A DNA stretch of 64,000 bases from Imbroritus primus (GTDB lineage Bacteria > Pseudomonadota > Gammaproteobacteria > Burkholderiales > Burkholderiaceae), in the NCBI GenBank assembly GCA_000272025.2, contig AKCV02000004.1:62001-126000 (forward strand), in the 5' to 3' direction. Of this stretch, positions 17,043-25,689 are shown in pieces. Below the pieces are notes generated by a model, which was not told where the DNA came from, searched no databases, and saw only the letters and a program-made list of their open reading frames with translations. The position numbers and the translations under genes were made by a program. Positions within the stretch are counted from its first letter, which is position 1, and every line of letters starts with the position of its first letter.

Positions 17043-19448
17043 ATGTCATCGCGCCCTTTGCTCCCGCTCCTGCTCCAGTCGCTCTTCGGTCAGTTATTCC
17101 GCCGCTCATTCCATTCGTCTACCGGAAACATTCGTTCCGCATGCGGGACAATGTGCCGGCAATACGCACGCCCCACCCTGCTGGTCAGCCTATGCGTGTG
17201 CGCGATGCTCGCCATCGGCATGGGCATCGGGAGTGCGCACGCTGCCCCAGCCGGACTCCCTTCTTCAGCGACATCCGCCACCACGCCAGCCGCCTCCGAA
17301 GCCGCCGCCAGCGAAGTCGCTGCCGCACCCTTGCTGCAGTCCATCGACCAGGTCATCTCGACACTGGAAAACGATACCCAACGTACCGCGCTGCTGCTGG
17401 AACTGCATCGCCTGCGCGATGGCGTGACGCCGCTTGCCGCCAGCGAAGCCGCGGCGGCCGAAAAGGAGCGGCGCGGCCTGATCGGCGTGCTGTCCAACGC
17501 CATCGAGCAGGCCGATACGCAACTGCGGCGCGAGCAGATCCCGTTGCGTTACTGGCATGAGCGCTTTGTCCGGGCAGGCGAACAGTTGCCCGCCATCCTG
17601 CGGCCGGCCGGCAGCACTTCGGCCTGGCCAGCGATCCGCGAGTTCCTGGGTGTAGTCACGCTCTGGCTGTTGCCGGCCATCGGCTTGGCGGTCTTGGGCC
17701 GGGCGCTGGCCCTGCGGCGCGGCATCAGCCTGCGCCTCGGGGCCGATCCCTCGACACGTGCGGTGCTGCTGTATGCCGCACGCATGCTCGGACCATGGGC
17801 CATCGGCCTGGTCGTCACCGTGCTGTATACGCGTGCCGTGGGTCGCTCGCCGCCGAGCGTGCTGGCCATGCTGTTGGCCTCTGCCGTGCTCGCCGGCGTG
17901 TTCTTCTATCTTGCCAGCACCGTGCTGTTCAGCGTCCTGGCCACGGGTCACCGCCGCGCAGCCGCCGACATCCTCAAGCAGCGCACGCGCATCCCGCTGG
18001 CCATCGTCGGCGCACTGGTGGTGCTCGGCGACGGCACGGGCGACAGCCGCGTGGTCGCCGCGCTTGGCTTCAGCGTCGCCACGCTCGCATCCACCGGCGC
18101 AAACATTGCAGCTGCCCTGCTGATCGCCTGGATGTCGGTGCGTTACCGCCGCGCCATCGGCCACCTCATCGTCAACCGTCCGGCGGAATACCGCCTGAGC
18201 CATCGCACCTCGTACGACACGGTACAACTCGTGGCGCGCTACTGGTACCTGCCGATCCTCGCCATCGTGCTGACCTCGGTGGTGGCCACGCTCGTAGCGA
18301 CAGGCAATGCAGAAATCTTCCTGCAGCGCACGGTGTCGTCGGTCGCGCTCTTCATCCTCGCCATGCTCGCGTCATCCCTGGTCGGCCGCGCCGCGCGCCT
18401 GCCGCACCACGCCGGCATCCGGCGGCGACGCTCACCGTATGTCGCACGCTTCCTGCGCTTTCTGCGTGCCGTGGTCCGGCTGGTCGTGTGGCTCATCTTC
18501 CTGGAACTGTGCGCACGCGTGTGGGACACATCGCTCGTGCGCCTGATGGGAGAAACCGTGTACGGCCGCGAGATCGGGACCGCGCTGACCTCGATCATCG
18601 CCACCGTCTTCCTGGCCTGGCTGGTGTGGCTCATCATGGACACCGCCATCACCGAAGCGCTTACTTCGCACAGCAGCCGGGGCCGCGCACCGAGCGTGCG
18701 CGCGCGCACCATCCTGCCGCTGGTCCGCAACGCGGCATTCATCACCATCGTAGTGATCGCGGCCATCGTCACGCTCGCCAACCTCGGCGTCAACGTGACA
18801 CCGCTACTGGCTGGCGCCGGCGTGATCGGCCTCGCCATCGGCTTTGGCGCGCAAACCCTGGTACAGGACCTGATCACCGGCCTGTTCATCATCATCGAGG
18901 ATTCCATCGCCGTCGGCGACAGCATCGACGTCGGCTCCCACGCCGGCACCGTCGAGGCCCTGACCATCCGCACCGTGCGCCTGCGGGACCTGTCCGGTGC
19001 CACGCACGTGATTCCGTTCAGCGCCATCAAGACCATCAAGAACATGTCGCGCGGCTACGGCTACGCCGTGTTCAACGTCAGCGTGGCCTATGACACCAAT
19101 ATCGACCAGGCCATCGACGCCATCCGCCAGGTTGGTGCCCAGATGCAGGCCGACTACCGCTATCAGCTCGCCATCCTGGAACCCATCGAAGTGCTGGGCC
19201 TCGACCGCTTCGAAGCAAGCGGTATCGTGATCCTCGCGCGACTCAAGACGCAGGCCAGCGCCACTTTCACTATTACACGCGCGTTCAATCTGCTGCTCAA
19301 GCAGCGGTTCGATGAATCCGGAATCGAGATGCCGTTCCCGCAGATGACGGTGCATCAGGCGGCGCAGAAAACTGCGAGTCAGGAGACGCCTCAGCACTCC
19401 GCGTCGACGTCAGTGCCTGCATCGCCCATTGCAAATGGTCTGCCGTAA
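17043..19448 (+). CDS. Large MscS-family mechanosensitive channel (YbiO-like)
   Basis: 801 residues. A signal peptide (ends near GSAHA-A) is followed by a periplasmic helical region (about 80-190) and about ten transmembrane helices. The MscS core comes next: pore helix and beta-domain signature V-T-P-L-L-A-G-A-G-V-I-G-L-A-I-G-F-G-A-Q-x-L-V-Q-D near residue 590, then the cytoplasmic vestibule. It should open under membrane tension to release solutes after osmotic downshock; E. coli YbiO has a similar size and layout. The ATG at 17043 is preceded by AAGG; ATG 17151 (residue 37) would also open a signal peptide. The Ala/Ser/Pro-rich tail is disordered. Confidence 0.85.
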   Translation: MSSRPLLPLLLQSLFGQLFRRSFHSSTGNIRSACGTMCRQYARPTLLVSLCVCAMLAIGMGIGSAHAAPAGLPSSATSATTPAASEAAASEVAAAPLLQSIDQVISTLENDTQRTALLLELHRLRDGVTPLAASEAAAAEKERRGLIGVLSNAIEQADTQLRREQIPLRYWHERFVRAGEQLPAILRPAGSTSAWPAIREFLGVVTLWLLPAIGLAVLGRALALRRGISLRLGADPSTRAVLLYAARMLGPWAIGLVVTVLYTRAVGRSPPSVLAMLLASAVLAGVFFYLASTVLFSVLATGHRRAAADILKQRTRIPLAIVGALVVLGDGTGDSRVVAALGFSVATLASTGANIAAALLIAWMSVRYRRAIGHLIVNRPAEYRLSHRTSYDTVQLVARYWYLPILAIVLTSVVATLVATGNAEIFLQRTVSSVALFILAMLASSLVGRAARLPHHAGIRRRRSPYVARFLRFLRAVVRLVVWLIFLELCARVWDTSLVRLMGETVYGREIGTALTSIIATVFLAWLVWLIMDTAITEALTSHSSRGRAPSVRARTILPLVRNAAFITIVVIAAIVTLANLGVNVTPLLAGAGVIGLAIGFGAQTLVQDLITGLFIIIEDSIAVGDSIDVGSHAGTVEALTIRTVRLRDLSGATHVIPFSAIKTIKNMSRGYGYAVFNVSVAYDTNIDQAIDAIRQVGAQMQADYRYQLAILEPIEVLGLDRFEASGIVILARLKTQASATFTITRAFNLLLKQRFDESGIEMPFPQMTVHQAAQKTASQETPQHSASTSVPASPIANGLP

Positions 19449-19515
19449 CGATTGCCACCACCGGTCAGCCAAGAAGGGGAATCCCTGCGCTTCACCCTTC
19501 ACCTGTCCTCTCTTC

Positions 19516-19546
19516 CCCGCTGGCATGGTGGTCGGTAACCAGCGGG
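19516..19546. repeat. Stem-loop between the MscS and ankyrin genes
   Basis: CCCGCTGG (19516-19523) and CCAGCGGG (19539-19546) form perfect 8-bp arms around a 15-base loop, 68 bp after the mscS stop. No T-tract follows. The 8-mer CGGTAACC also occurs twice nearby (from 19533 and from 19565). Candidate transcript-end or leader structure only. The rest of 19,449-19,696 shows no gene. Confidence 0.35.
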
Positions 19547-19696
19547 CAATTGCTCTCTCTGCTCCGGTAACCCTTTTGTTTCCCTGGAATTGATAAAAGT
19601 TGTAAATCTCGCCAGCGGAAATCTCTAGCATGCGAAGCGGCGCAAACCTGGAGTGCGAACCCTAGGGGATGTCGCGCCCTTTTCCCGGATATTCGA

Positions 19697-20560
19697 ATGA
19701 ACACGCAATACTCTTCCCAGGATTTACGCGCCTTCGGGCGCAAGCCCGAATACCTTTTCACCCCGAAAGAAAAAGAGCAATTGCTCCCGGATGCGGCGAG
19801 TCCCGCGTATTGCGTGCGGACGCGCGCACTATTGGACGAGATACTGACGAGCGTCCCGTCGACAAAACTATGCAAACAGGATCGTTTCGGAAACACAGCA
19901 TTGCATTATTTTGCCAAGAACCGACGCAAGACTCTCCTTGCCACGCTGGCCAACCGTCTGCCACCCGAGGCAATCGCCATCCGTAATCTCCAGGGACAAA
20001 CGCCGCTTGATCTCGTACCGGCACACCATGACGTGGAGCGCGCCTTCCTGGAGGAGTTGCACGATATTCACGAACTGCTGGAACTGCTGAAGCGCACCAG
20101 TCCACCGAGCAGCGGCAAGACAACGATCAGTCTTTCCCCTGCTTTGTGGGATCGTTGCACACCGCTCAAATCCCCGGTCCGCAATTCGGCCCAGACACCT
20201 TCGCGCTCAATCTCCAACCCGCCCGCGACGCCGGCGTATGGACTCAGCCCCGGCACACGCGTGCGCATTACGCTCACGCCAGACGGGCTACGTGCTGAGA
20301 TCGGCAACGATAGCCTTCATCTGGATGAAACATATCGAGCCAATCTGCTCGCAAACTTGACCAACCTGACCGCTTCGCCAGGCAAGTTATCGTGCACGCC
20401 GCAACAATCGGCCAGCCATACTTCACCGCACGATGCTCAGCCGGTGCCAGAACCGCGTAGGTTCCCCAAAACGTCGGGACGCTCCCGGGTCACCAGGAAG
20501 CTTGAGTTTCAAGCGAACGTGTCGACCAGCCCCTCATGCGAGGAAACTCGCGCCAATTGA
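19697..20560 (+). CDS. Ankyrin-repeat protein, unknown function, possible effector
   Basis: 287 residues, no signal peptide. Two ankyrin repeats are readable: D-R-F-G-N-T-A-L-H-Y-F-A-K (about 62-93) and N-L-Q-G-Q-T-P-L-D-L (about 97-125). A long Ser/Thr/Pro-rich tail (about 135-287) follows. Ankyrin repeats mediate protein binding, and short ankyrin proteins with disordered tails occur among secreted effectors, but no export signal is proven. Base composition is visibly lower in GC than its neighbours. Its last 52 bp overlap the convergent fliK gene. The nearest operon upstream is mscS, 248 bp away. Confidence 0.7.
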   Translation: MNTQYSSQDLRAFGRKPEYLFTPKEKEQLLPDAASPAYCVRTRALLDEILTSVPSTKLCKQDRFGNTALHYFAKNRRKTLLATLANRLPPEAIAIRNLQGQTPLDLVPAHHDVERAFLEELHDIHELLELLKRTSPPSSGKTTISLSPALWDRCTPLKSPVRNSAQTPSRSISNPPATPAYGLSPGTRVRITLTPDGLRAEIGNDSLHLDETYRANLLANLTNLTASPGKLSCTPQQSASHTSPHDAQPVPEPRRFPKTSGRSRVTRKLEFQANVSTSPSCEETRAN

Positions 20561-21996
20561 GTATCCGTGCCCCCGATGTGCGACCCTGGCCCCTCGGCAT
20601 GTGCGGTGGAGCGCGATGACGTGCGCCCTGCCTCTGACCCCGCCGGGTCGAAGGTCTGACCAAACTCGCCCGTCCCCACAAACCCGCCTGCCAACTCCAT
20701 GCCCGCGCTCTCCATTGCCTCGCGCAGGCGCGGCATGGCGGCTTCGATGAGATCGCGCGTCATCGGCTGGGCGCACAGGAAGCTGGCTTCCACCCGGCGC
20801 TCTTCCATCTTGACGGTCACATGTACCGGGCCAAGTTCCGCTGGATTGAGTTGCAGTTCGGCCATCCCCTGTCCGCGCGTCTGCATCCAGCGCAGGTGGT
20901 GGTGCAGCTGATAAGGCAAGGCAGCCTCGTCGAGAATCTGGACCGTACCGGGATGCTGCATGGCGCCAGATGGCGCTGCTGGAGTGGCAGCGGTGGATCC
21001 GACTGCTCCCGTGAGCCCGGACATCATGGGCGAGGCGGTGGTCCCCGGGACATTGCCTGCTGCGTCACCGGTCACCGCAGTGGCGCCGCGCACGGCTTCA
21101 GCCAACGCGGGTACGGCATCGCCCTGTAGGGTGGGAGCCGTGCGGATGGCTTCTGGCGAATCCTGCAGTGCCATCGTGGCAGGTGCCGGGCGGCCGGCAG
21201 GATGACCTGCCGTCACCGGCGGCTTGGCTACGCCGGCCAGGCGATCGAGAAACGAAATATCCGCCCCGGCTTGCTCGGCGACATCCTGTGTAGCCTCAGG
21301 CATCGTGGTCCCGCGTGTCCTGCCCGTAGCCGCCCGCTGCACGGCCTGGCCAGCCGTGGCCCCTTGTGCCACCGGTACGCTGACATCGACTGGAGTAGCT
21401 GGATTGGCTGCGGCAGCCGCCCTTGCGTCGCTAGCAAACTCGCTCACTCCGGCAGGCAAGCCGGCTGCCACGCGGCGTGCCTGCTCCAACGTGTCCAGCC
21501 ATGCGGATGCGTCGCTGCCTGTGCCTTGCGAGTACGCTACATGGTCGGTCACCGTTACAGCTGCGGGTGCATCGCTTGAGGCGGAGGCGTCGCCCATCAC
21601 GGCGGACGTGTTCGCCGCCGGCATGGCCGTGGGTTGCGTCATCCATGCAGGATCGATAATGATCGCTTGCGGCTCGCCAGGCGTGCCGGGAACGCCAGAT
21701 ACAGGCGCGTCGGCATCGACCGCCGCTTCGCCGGTGGCCCCGTCCGTGGTACCGGCCTGCCATGGCTCGGTGGCGTTCGCCCCCACGTGCGACGGCGCGT
21801 TGTCTGCGCCCCCCGCCACATCGGTGGGCCCGGTATCGCGACGTGTCTGCGCCTGCTCGAGCTGCGTGTTGAAGGCAGCACCAGGCTGCCTGGCCTCTGC
21901 CGCATCGGCCTGCGACGCGGCAGCGTTCGCTGGCTTGCCGCGCGCTGGGGCAGGCGATGGAAGCACAGATGACAAGGGCGCTGCTGAGGTCTGCAT
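20509..21996 (-). CDS. fliK: Flagellar hook-length control protein FliK
   Basis: 495 residues. The N-terminal two thirds are Ala/Thr/Gly-rich and disordered, as expected for the molecular ruler. The C-terminal FliK domain is conserved (L-Q-L-N-P-A-E-L-G-P-V-H-V at about residue 390, then Q-P-M-T-R-D-L-I-E-A-A-M-P-R-L-R-E-A-M). FliK is exported, measures the hook and switches the export gate to filament substrates through FlhB. Last gene of fliF-G-H-I-J-K. The ATG at 21996 lies three bases past the fliJ stop; a TTG two codons earlier overlaps that stop. Confidence 0.9.
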   Translation of the reverse strand: MQTSAAPLSSVLPSPAPARGKPANAAASQADAAEARQPGAAFNTQLEQAQTRRDTGPTDVAGGADNAPSHVGANATEPWQAGTTDGATGEAAVDADAPVSGVPGTPGEPQAIIIDPAWMTQPTAMPAANTSAVMGDASASSDAPAAVTVTDHVAYSQGTGSDASAWLDTLEQARRVAAGLPAGVSEFASDARAAAAANPATPVDVSVPVAQGATAGQAVQRAATGRTRGTTMPEATQDVAEQAGADISFLDRLAGVAKPPVTAGHPAGRPAPATMALQDSPEAIRTAPTLQGDAVPALAEAVRGATAVTGDAAGNVPGTTASPMMSGLTGAVGSTAATPAAPSGAMQHPGTVQILDEAALPYQLHHHLRWMQTRGQGMAELQLNPAELGPVHVTVKMEERRVEASFLCAQPMTRDLIEAAMPRLREAMESAGMELAGGFVGTGEFGQTFDPAGSEAGRTSSRSTAHAEGPGSHIGGTDTQLARVSSHEGLVDTFA

Positions 21997-21998
21997 AC

Positions 21999-22511
21999 TC
22001 AATGGTCGGCTTCGAAAGAGGTGGTAGAAGACGCGGCCGTGGCCGCCTTGCTATTGTCGTTGGCATGTGCTGCGCGATGCAGCTTCATGGCGTGTTCGTC
22101 GTTTTCGCGCTGCTCGCGGCGCTGCTGTTCCATGCGTTGCGCCGCATGATGGCGCGCCTTGAGCACATCGAGCGACTGCTCGTAACGCTGGCGCTCAAGC
22201 CACGCGGCGCGCGTATCGGCCAGCCTGCGCTCGAGCGCCTGCACGGTGCCGCGCTGCTGCTGCTCGGCCAACCCGAGCCGGTCGATGAAGGCGGCGTGGT
22301 TGCGCAAGCGCGCCACATCCACACCCGCACCGCCAGTTGCCTGCAATTGCGCGCGGTAGTTGTTGCGGTAATTGGCCAATGTCGCAAGCTGCTGGTCGGC
22401 CGCTTCGCGATGATGCTGCAGGCGACCAACTTCGCGCGATGCCTGCTCCGTCTTCTCACGGGCAAGCTGCAGCACGGTTTCGAGCCGGAAAGCGCGTTTG
22501 GACTGGGTCAT
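21999..22511 (-). CDS. fliJ: Flagellar export chaperone FliJ
   Basis: 170 residues, almost entirely charged coiled coil (F-R-L-E-T-V-L-Q-L-A-R at the start, then repeated E/Q/R heptads to about residue 140). FliJ is the central stalk of the FliI ATPase ring, interacts with FlhA, and escorts empty chaperones. GGAG lies nine bases before the ATG. It is separated from fliI by 67 bp and ends in contact with fliK. Slightly longer than the E. coli protein (147), mainly through a low-complexity C-terminal tail. Confidence 0.9.
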   Translation of the reverse strand: MTQSKRAFRLETVLQLAREKTEQASREVGRLQHHREAADQQLATLANYRNNYRAQLQATGGAGVDVARLRNHAAFIDRLGLAEQQQRGTVQALERRLADTRAAWLERQRYEQSLDVLKARHHAAQRMEQQRREQRENDEHAMKLHRAAHANDNSKAATAASSTTSFEADH

Positions 22512-22578
22512 GCGGGCTCCTTGCGGAAGGTCCGTGGGAAGGGCTGTGGGAAAAACGGTGCGTGAATCATGACGGTCC

Positions 22579-24006
22579 TCAACTGTCGAGCACCGCCGCC
22601 AGGCGGATCAGGCTCTCGGCACGCGCCTCGGCTTCGAACATGCCCTGCTGCAGAAAGGCTTCGATCAGCGGATACCGGGCAATCGCTGCGTCGGTCAGCG
22701 GATCGCTGCCGCGCGCATAGGCGCCCACCGCAATCAGGTCGCGGTTATGCTGGTAGCGCGCATACAGCTGTTTGAAGCGGCGCGCCTGCTCGAGCGTGTC
22801 TTGCGGTACGACGGCCGACATCACGCGGCTGATCGAGGCCTCGATGTCGATGGCCGGATAATGCCCTTGCTCCGCCAGCGCGCGCGACAGCACGATATGG
22901 CCATCGAGAATGGCGCGCGCGGCATCGGCGATCGGATCCTGCTGGTCATCGCCCTCGGTGAGCACGGTGTAGAACGCGGTGATCGAGCCGCCACCTTCGG
23001 CCGTACCATTGCCGGCCCGCTCCACCAATGCCGGCAACTTGGCAAATGCGGATGGCGGGTAGCCCTTGGTGGCCGGCGGCTCGCCGACGGCGAGCGCAAT
23101 CTCGCGCTGGGCCATGGCATAACGTGTCAACGAATCGACAATCAGCAGCACATTCAGGCCCTGGTCGCGGAAGTATTCGGCGATGCTATGAGCATAGGCA
23201 GCGCCCTGCAGGCGCATCAGCGGCGAGGTATCGGCCGGCGCGGCCACCACAGCGGAACGCCGCAGGCCGGCCTCGCCGAGAATCTGGTCGATGAATTCCT
23301 TGACCTCGCGGCCGCGCTCGCCAATCAGGCCGACCACCACCACATCGGCATGCGTGTAGCGCGCCATCATGCCCAGCAGCACGCTCTTGCCGACGCCGCT
23401 ACCGGCGAACAGGCCCAGGCGCTGGCCCCGGCCGACGGTCAGCAGGCCATTGATGGCGCGCACCCCGACATCGAGCACGGTGTCGATAGGCTGGCGCTGC
23501 AGCGGATTCATGGGTGGCGGCGTCAGTACGCCCCAGTCAAGCGCCTCGGGCGTGCCCAGCGGCCCCTTGCCATCCAGCGGCAGACCATTGGCATCGACTA
23601 CCCGGCCGAGCAGGCGCGGACCGACCGGCAGGAACTTGGCGTGGCGGGCGCCCGGGTCGGCATCGAGCGGCACACGCTGCGCCTGCGCCGGCAGTACCCG
23701 CGCACCCGGCACAAGTCCGTGCATATCGGTCTGCGGCATGAGGAACAGGCGTTCGTCCGCGAAACCCACGACCTCCGCCAGCACCTCGCGTCCACCGGGC
23801 GCCAGCACACGGCAGGCGCTACCCAGCGGCAGGCGCAGGCCGGCCGCCTCCATGACGAGTCCCGACACCCGCGTCAGACGGCCCGACACCACGGCCGGCT
23901 GGGCCGTGGCGGCACGGCGCGCCTGTGCGGCAAGATGGGTCTGCCAGCCCTGCACATGAGGGTTAATGCCCGTCGCCGAGATCGGAGCGGCAGCCGTTGT
24001 CATCAT
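22579..24006 (-). CDS. fliI: Flagellar export ATPase FliI
   Basis: 475 residues. Walker A loop A-G-S-G-V-G-K-S at about 201-208 and a Walker B region [11 protein letters not shown] near 290. The Q-G-x-x-x family segment and the conserved E-G-D-D-Q-Q-D-P-I are also readable. FliI forms the hexameric F1-like ATPase at the base of the flagellar type III export apparatus. The start overlaps the fliH stop (ATGATGA), indicating translational coupling. Upstream in-frame codons inside fliH are not used. Confidence 0.94.
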   Translation of the reverse strand: MMTTAAAPISATGINPHVQGWQTHLAAQARRAATAQPAVVSGRLTRVSGLVMEAAGLRLPLGSACRVLAPGGREVLAEVVGFADERLFLMPQTDMHGLVPGARVLPAQAQRVPLDADPGARHAKFLPVGPRLLGRVVDANGLPLDGKGPLGTPEALDWGVLTPPPMNPLQRQPIDTVLDVGVRAINGLLTVGRGQRLGLFAGSGVGKSVLLGMMARYTHADVVVVGLIGERGREVKEFIDQILGEAGLRRSAVVAAPADTSPLMRLQGAAYAHSIAEYFRDQGLNVLLIVDSLTRYAMAQREIALAVGEPPATKGYPPSAFAKLPALVERAGNGTAEGGGSITAFYTVLTEGDDQQDPIADAARAILDGHIVLSRALAEQGHYPAIDIEASISRVMSAVVPQDTLEQARRFKQLYARYQHNRDLIAVGAYARGSDPLTDAAIARYPLIEAFLQQGMFEAEARAESLIRLAAVLDS

Positions 24007-24707
24007 GCCGCCATCCATGGTGTGGTGCGTTCCAGCGCGCGGGTCAGTTCCTGCCAACGTGTTTCCAGCCTGGCATCGATGGCGCCATGACGCGTCTGCA
24101 CGAGACAGCCGCCGCGCGTCACGTTGGCATCGGCAAACAAGGTCCAGCCGGCGAGTTCGCAATCCCCGCCCAAATGCTCACGGACCAGCGCCACGTCGTC
24201 CGGATGCAGGCGCAAGGTGGCCGGACGCTGTGCCTCCGACGCCTCGCGCAGCAGTTCCTCGACGACCGGCAGCAGGCGTTCGGGCTGCACGGCGAGCGCT
24301 TGCCGCACCAGCATCTGGCTGAATTGCAGGGCAAGGTCGAGGACGCTGTCAGCCATCGCAGTATCGACTGCCTGAAACGCATCGCGCCAACCCACCGCCA
24401 GCGCCTGCAGCGCCGCACTCGCGGCAGCGACCTGCTCCGCCCCAGCGGCATGGCCTGCGGCCACCCCTTCGGCGTAACCTGCCGCATAACCAGCCTCGTG
24501 GCCTGCCAGACGGGCAGCATCTTCGGCTGCCTGGCGTGCTTCCTCGCGCGCCCGCGCGCGCGCCTCGGCGGCGGCCAGTACAGCCTCGGGATCCGGCACG
24601 GCTGCTGCAGGCTGCGCCTCGGGCACGGCCGCACCGAATGCCGACGGCTCCCAGCGGCGATATGCCGTGAGCGCCTCGCGCCGGATGATGGGCTTAGACA
24701 AATGCAT
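24003..24707 (-). CDS. fliH: Flagellar export ATPase regulator FliH
   Basis: 234 residues. It carries the FliH hallmark: a run of Gly-x3-Gly units ([21 protein letters not shown], about residues 69-89) flanked by long charged helices, then the globular C-terminal domain that binds FliI. A Trp near the N-terminus (Y-R-R-W-E-P) is in the place of the conserved C-ring-binding Trp residues. It peripherally holds FliI to the C-ring via FliN. The start overlaps fliG by 14 bp, and the stop overlaps fliI. Confidence 0.92.
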   Translation of the reverse strand: MHLSKPIIRREALTAYRRWEPSAFGAAVPEAQPAAAVPDPEAVLAAAEARARAREEARQAAEDAARLAGHEAGYAAGYAEGVAAGHAAGAEQVAAASAALQALAVGWRDAFQAVDTAMADSVLDLALQFSQMLVRQALAVQPERLLPVVEELLREASEAQRPATLRLHPDDVALVREHLGGDCELAGWTLFADANVTRGGCLVQTRHGAIDARLETRWQELTRALERTTPWMAA

Positions 24708-25689
24708 CCTCCGCCTTGCGGCCGATCACGATCTCGCCATCGTCTGCCATGCGGCGGGCGATTTGCAGGATTTCCTTTTGCTGCGTCTCGACGTCGGTGA
24801 CCCGCACCGGGCCGCGTACCTCCAGTTCCTCGCGCAATGCCTCGGCGGCGCGCATGGACATATTGGCAAACACGCGGTCGCGGAATTCCTGGCGCGCGCC
24901 CTTGAGCGCCACTACCAGCATCTCGTCCTGAAGTTCGCGCAACAGCGTCTGCAGGCTGCGGTCGTCGAGATCCATCAGATTGTCGAACACGAACATCTCA
25001 TCGACGATGGCATCGGCGAGCTCAGGGTCCCGTGCGCGCACGCCTTCGATCACTGTGCCTTCGTAGGCGCTGCTCATGTGGTTCAGGATCTCTGCCGCCG
25101 TACGCACGCCGCCCATGGCGTTCTTCTTGAGATGGTCGCTGCCGGACAGTAGCTTGGTCAGCACATCGTTGAGTTCACGCAACGCGGCGGGCTGCACCCC
25201 GTCGAGCGTCGCGATGCGCAGGATCACGTCATTGCGCAGCCGCTCGGTGAAGCCGGACAAGATGTCCGATGCCTGGTCGCGATCGAGGTGCACCAGGATG
25301 GTCGCGATGATCTGCGGATGCTCGTTGCGGATCAACTCCGTCACCGAATTGGCGTCCATCCACTTCAGGCCTTCGATGCCGCTGGTGTCGCCGCCGTTGA
25401 GGATGCGGTCGATAATGCCTGCCGCACGGTCCTCGCCGAGCGCCTTGCGGAACACCGCACGGATGTAGTCATTGGAGTCGACATCGAGCGCAATCTGGCC
25501 ATCGGCCTCGACGTAGAAAGTGTCGATGATCTCGACCATCTGCTCGCGCGTCACGGTCTTCAGGCTAGCCATGGTGGCGCCGATCTTCTGCACTTCGCGC
25601 GGCCCCAGGTACTTGAGTACCTGTGCCGCCTCGTCCTCGCCCAGCGTCATCAGCAGGATAGCGCTGCGCTGCAATCCATCAGCGCTCAT
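24694..25689 (-). CDS. fliG: Flagellar motor switch protein FliG
   Basis: 331 residues, full length. All three domains are present. The N-terminal MS-ring-binding part begins GLQRSAILLMTLGEDEAAQVLKYL. The middle domain holds the EHPQIIA motif (E-H-P-Q-I-I-A-T-I-L near residue 125). The C-terminal torque domain has the charged ridge (D-L-D-D-R-S-L-Q-T-L-L-R-E, K-G-A-R-Q-E-F-R-D). FliG couples stator ion flow to rotor rotation. It overlaps fliF by 11 bp and fliH by 14 bp. Confidence 0.95.
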   Translation of the reverse strand: MSADGLQRSAILLMTLGEDEAAQVLKYLGPREVQKIGATMASLKTVTREQMVEIIDTFYVEADGQIALDVDSNDYIRAVFRKALGEDRAAGIIDRILNGGDTSGIEGLKWMDANSVTELIRNEHPQIIATILVHLDRDQASDILSGFTERLRNDVILRIATLDGVQPAALRELNDVLTKLLSGSDHLKKNAMGGVRTAAEILNHMSSAYEGTVIEGVRARDPELADAIVDEMFVFDNLMDLDDRSLQTLLRELQDEMLVVALKGARQEFRDRVFANMSMRAAEALREELEVRGPVRVTDVETQQKEILQIARRMADDGEIVIGRKAEDAFV

